From: Fimbriimonas sp. | Lineage (GTDB): Bacteria > Armatimonadota > Fimbriimonadia > Fimbriimonadales > Fimbriimonadaceae | Direction of reading: 5' to 3' | Assembly (NCBI GenBank): GCA_030447945.1 | Contig: JAUJNV010000114.1 | Coordinates: 1 to 5,093 of the forward strand | DNA: 5,093 nucleotides | Shown: piece after piece, positions 4,862 to 5,093 of the stretch | Layout: every line of letters starts with the position of its first letter | Numbering within the stretch: the first letter of the stretch is position 1 | Notes under the pieces: generated by a model | Told to the model about the DNA's origin: nothing | Database searches by the model: none | What the model saw: only the letters and a program-made list of their open reading frames with translations | Position numbers and translations under genes: made by a program

Positions 4862-5093
4862 ATGGACGCGCTGGGGAAGAGGCTGATAGGGACGTGCCTC
4901 GTGGGCGCGCTGCCTTGGGCAGCGTCCGCGCAGGCCCCCATGGGCCTGGATGCGGCTGCGGTGACCCCCGCGAAGTCCGAAGTCGGCGGCACGCCGACGA
5001 TCGACATCATCACCCTTCGGTCCCTCGGCCCGGGGGCCCCCCTGCGTTTCGGTAACGTGGTCCCCGGTTCGGAGCGCGTGCAGCTCGATGGCA
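4862..5093 (+). CDS. Exported protein with N-terminal signal peptide, partial (runs off the right edge)
   Basis: The frame from the ATG at 4862 is open to the window end, giving 77 residues of an incomplete protein. The start shows a classic Sec signal peptide: basic Lys6-Arg7, hydrophobic core LIGTCLVGALPWA (8-20) and a cleavage site ASA|QA after Ala23. There is no lipobox Cys at the cleavage site; Cys12 is inside the core. The mature start is Ala/Pro/Gly-rich, followed by TPTIDIITLRSLGP (about 43-56) and VVPGSERVQLDG (66-77). The last stretch resembles the start of the pattern (G-S-E-x-V-x-L-D/N-G, often followed by a DYxIDY element) seen in large cell-surface and outer-membrane proteins such as SprA; that is a tentative likeness since the rest is missing. 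GGGAG (4854-4858) lies only 3 nt from the ATG, a short spacing. High GC3 supports coding. It is probably the first gene of its own transcript after the AT-rich gap. Confidence 0.72.
   Translation, partial: MDALGKRLIGTCLVGALPWAASAQAPMGLDAAAVTPAKSEVGGTPTIDIITLRSLGPGAPLRFGNVVPGSERVQLDG

Noticed and set aside
1..5093. Mobile element, CRISPR array, tRNA or rRNA
   Set aside because: I see no transposase or integrase motif, no long terminal or regularly spaced repeats, no tRNA cloverleaf and no rRNA-like stretch.

Overview
This is a GC-rich bacterial chromosomal window of about 5 kb with compact genes, very high third-position GC and short intergenic gaps. No rRNA, tRNA, CRISPR array, transposase or phage gene is visible. 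The gene set is monofunctional proline dehydrogenase, a NifR3/DusB-type dihydrouridine synthase, a Gfo/Idh/MocA oxidoreductase and HicA/HicB proteins. This would fit a free-living high-GC lineage such as Armatimonadota (Fimbriimonadia-like) or a neighbouring environmental phylum. That placement comes from protein flavour only and is weak.

Left part (1-2619), minus strand: three genes run in one direction, dus (2619-1579), then proline dehydrogenase (1553-606), then a short protein of unknown function (532-113). The 25-bp gap between dus and proline dehydrogenase suggests co-transcription. The third gene ends at a TAG. The same frame stays open, with strongly coding-like codon use, from that TAG to the window edge, so the gene may be an interrupted longer gene.

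Middle (2620-3227): a HicB-like antitoxin gene on the plus strand (2761-3003) and a HicA-like toxin gene on the minus strand (3169-2975) face each other tail to tail, and their coding ends overlap by 29 bp. HicA and HicB are normally consecutive genes of one co-directional operon, so this geometry is the most distinctive feature of the window.

Right part (3228-5093), plus strand: a complete Gfo/Idh/MocA-type NAD(P)-dependent oxidoreductase (3228-4382) starts 58 bp from the divergent hicA start. A small two-helix membrane protein follows (4459-4674). After a comparatively AT-rich 187-bp gap comes the 5' end of an exported protein (4862 onward) with a clear signal peptide, which runs off the window.

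The genes do not form one obvious pathway. Proline oxidation, tRNA modification, a toxin-antitoxin pair, a sugar or polyol-type dehydrogenase and an exported protein look like ordinary housekeeping and accessory neighbours. No clearly new multi-gene system is visible. The best leads are the inverted hicA/hicB pair and the stop-interrupted gene at the left edge.
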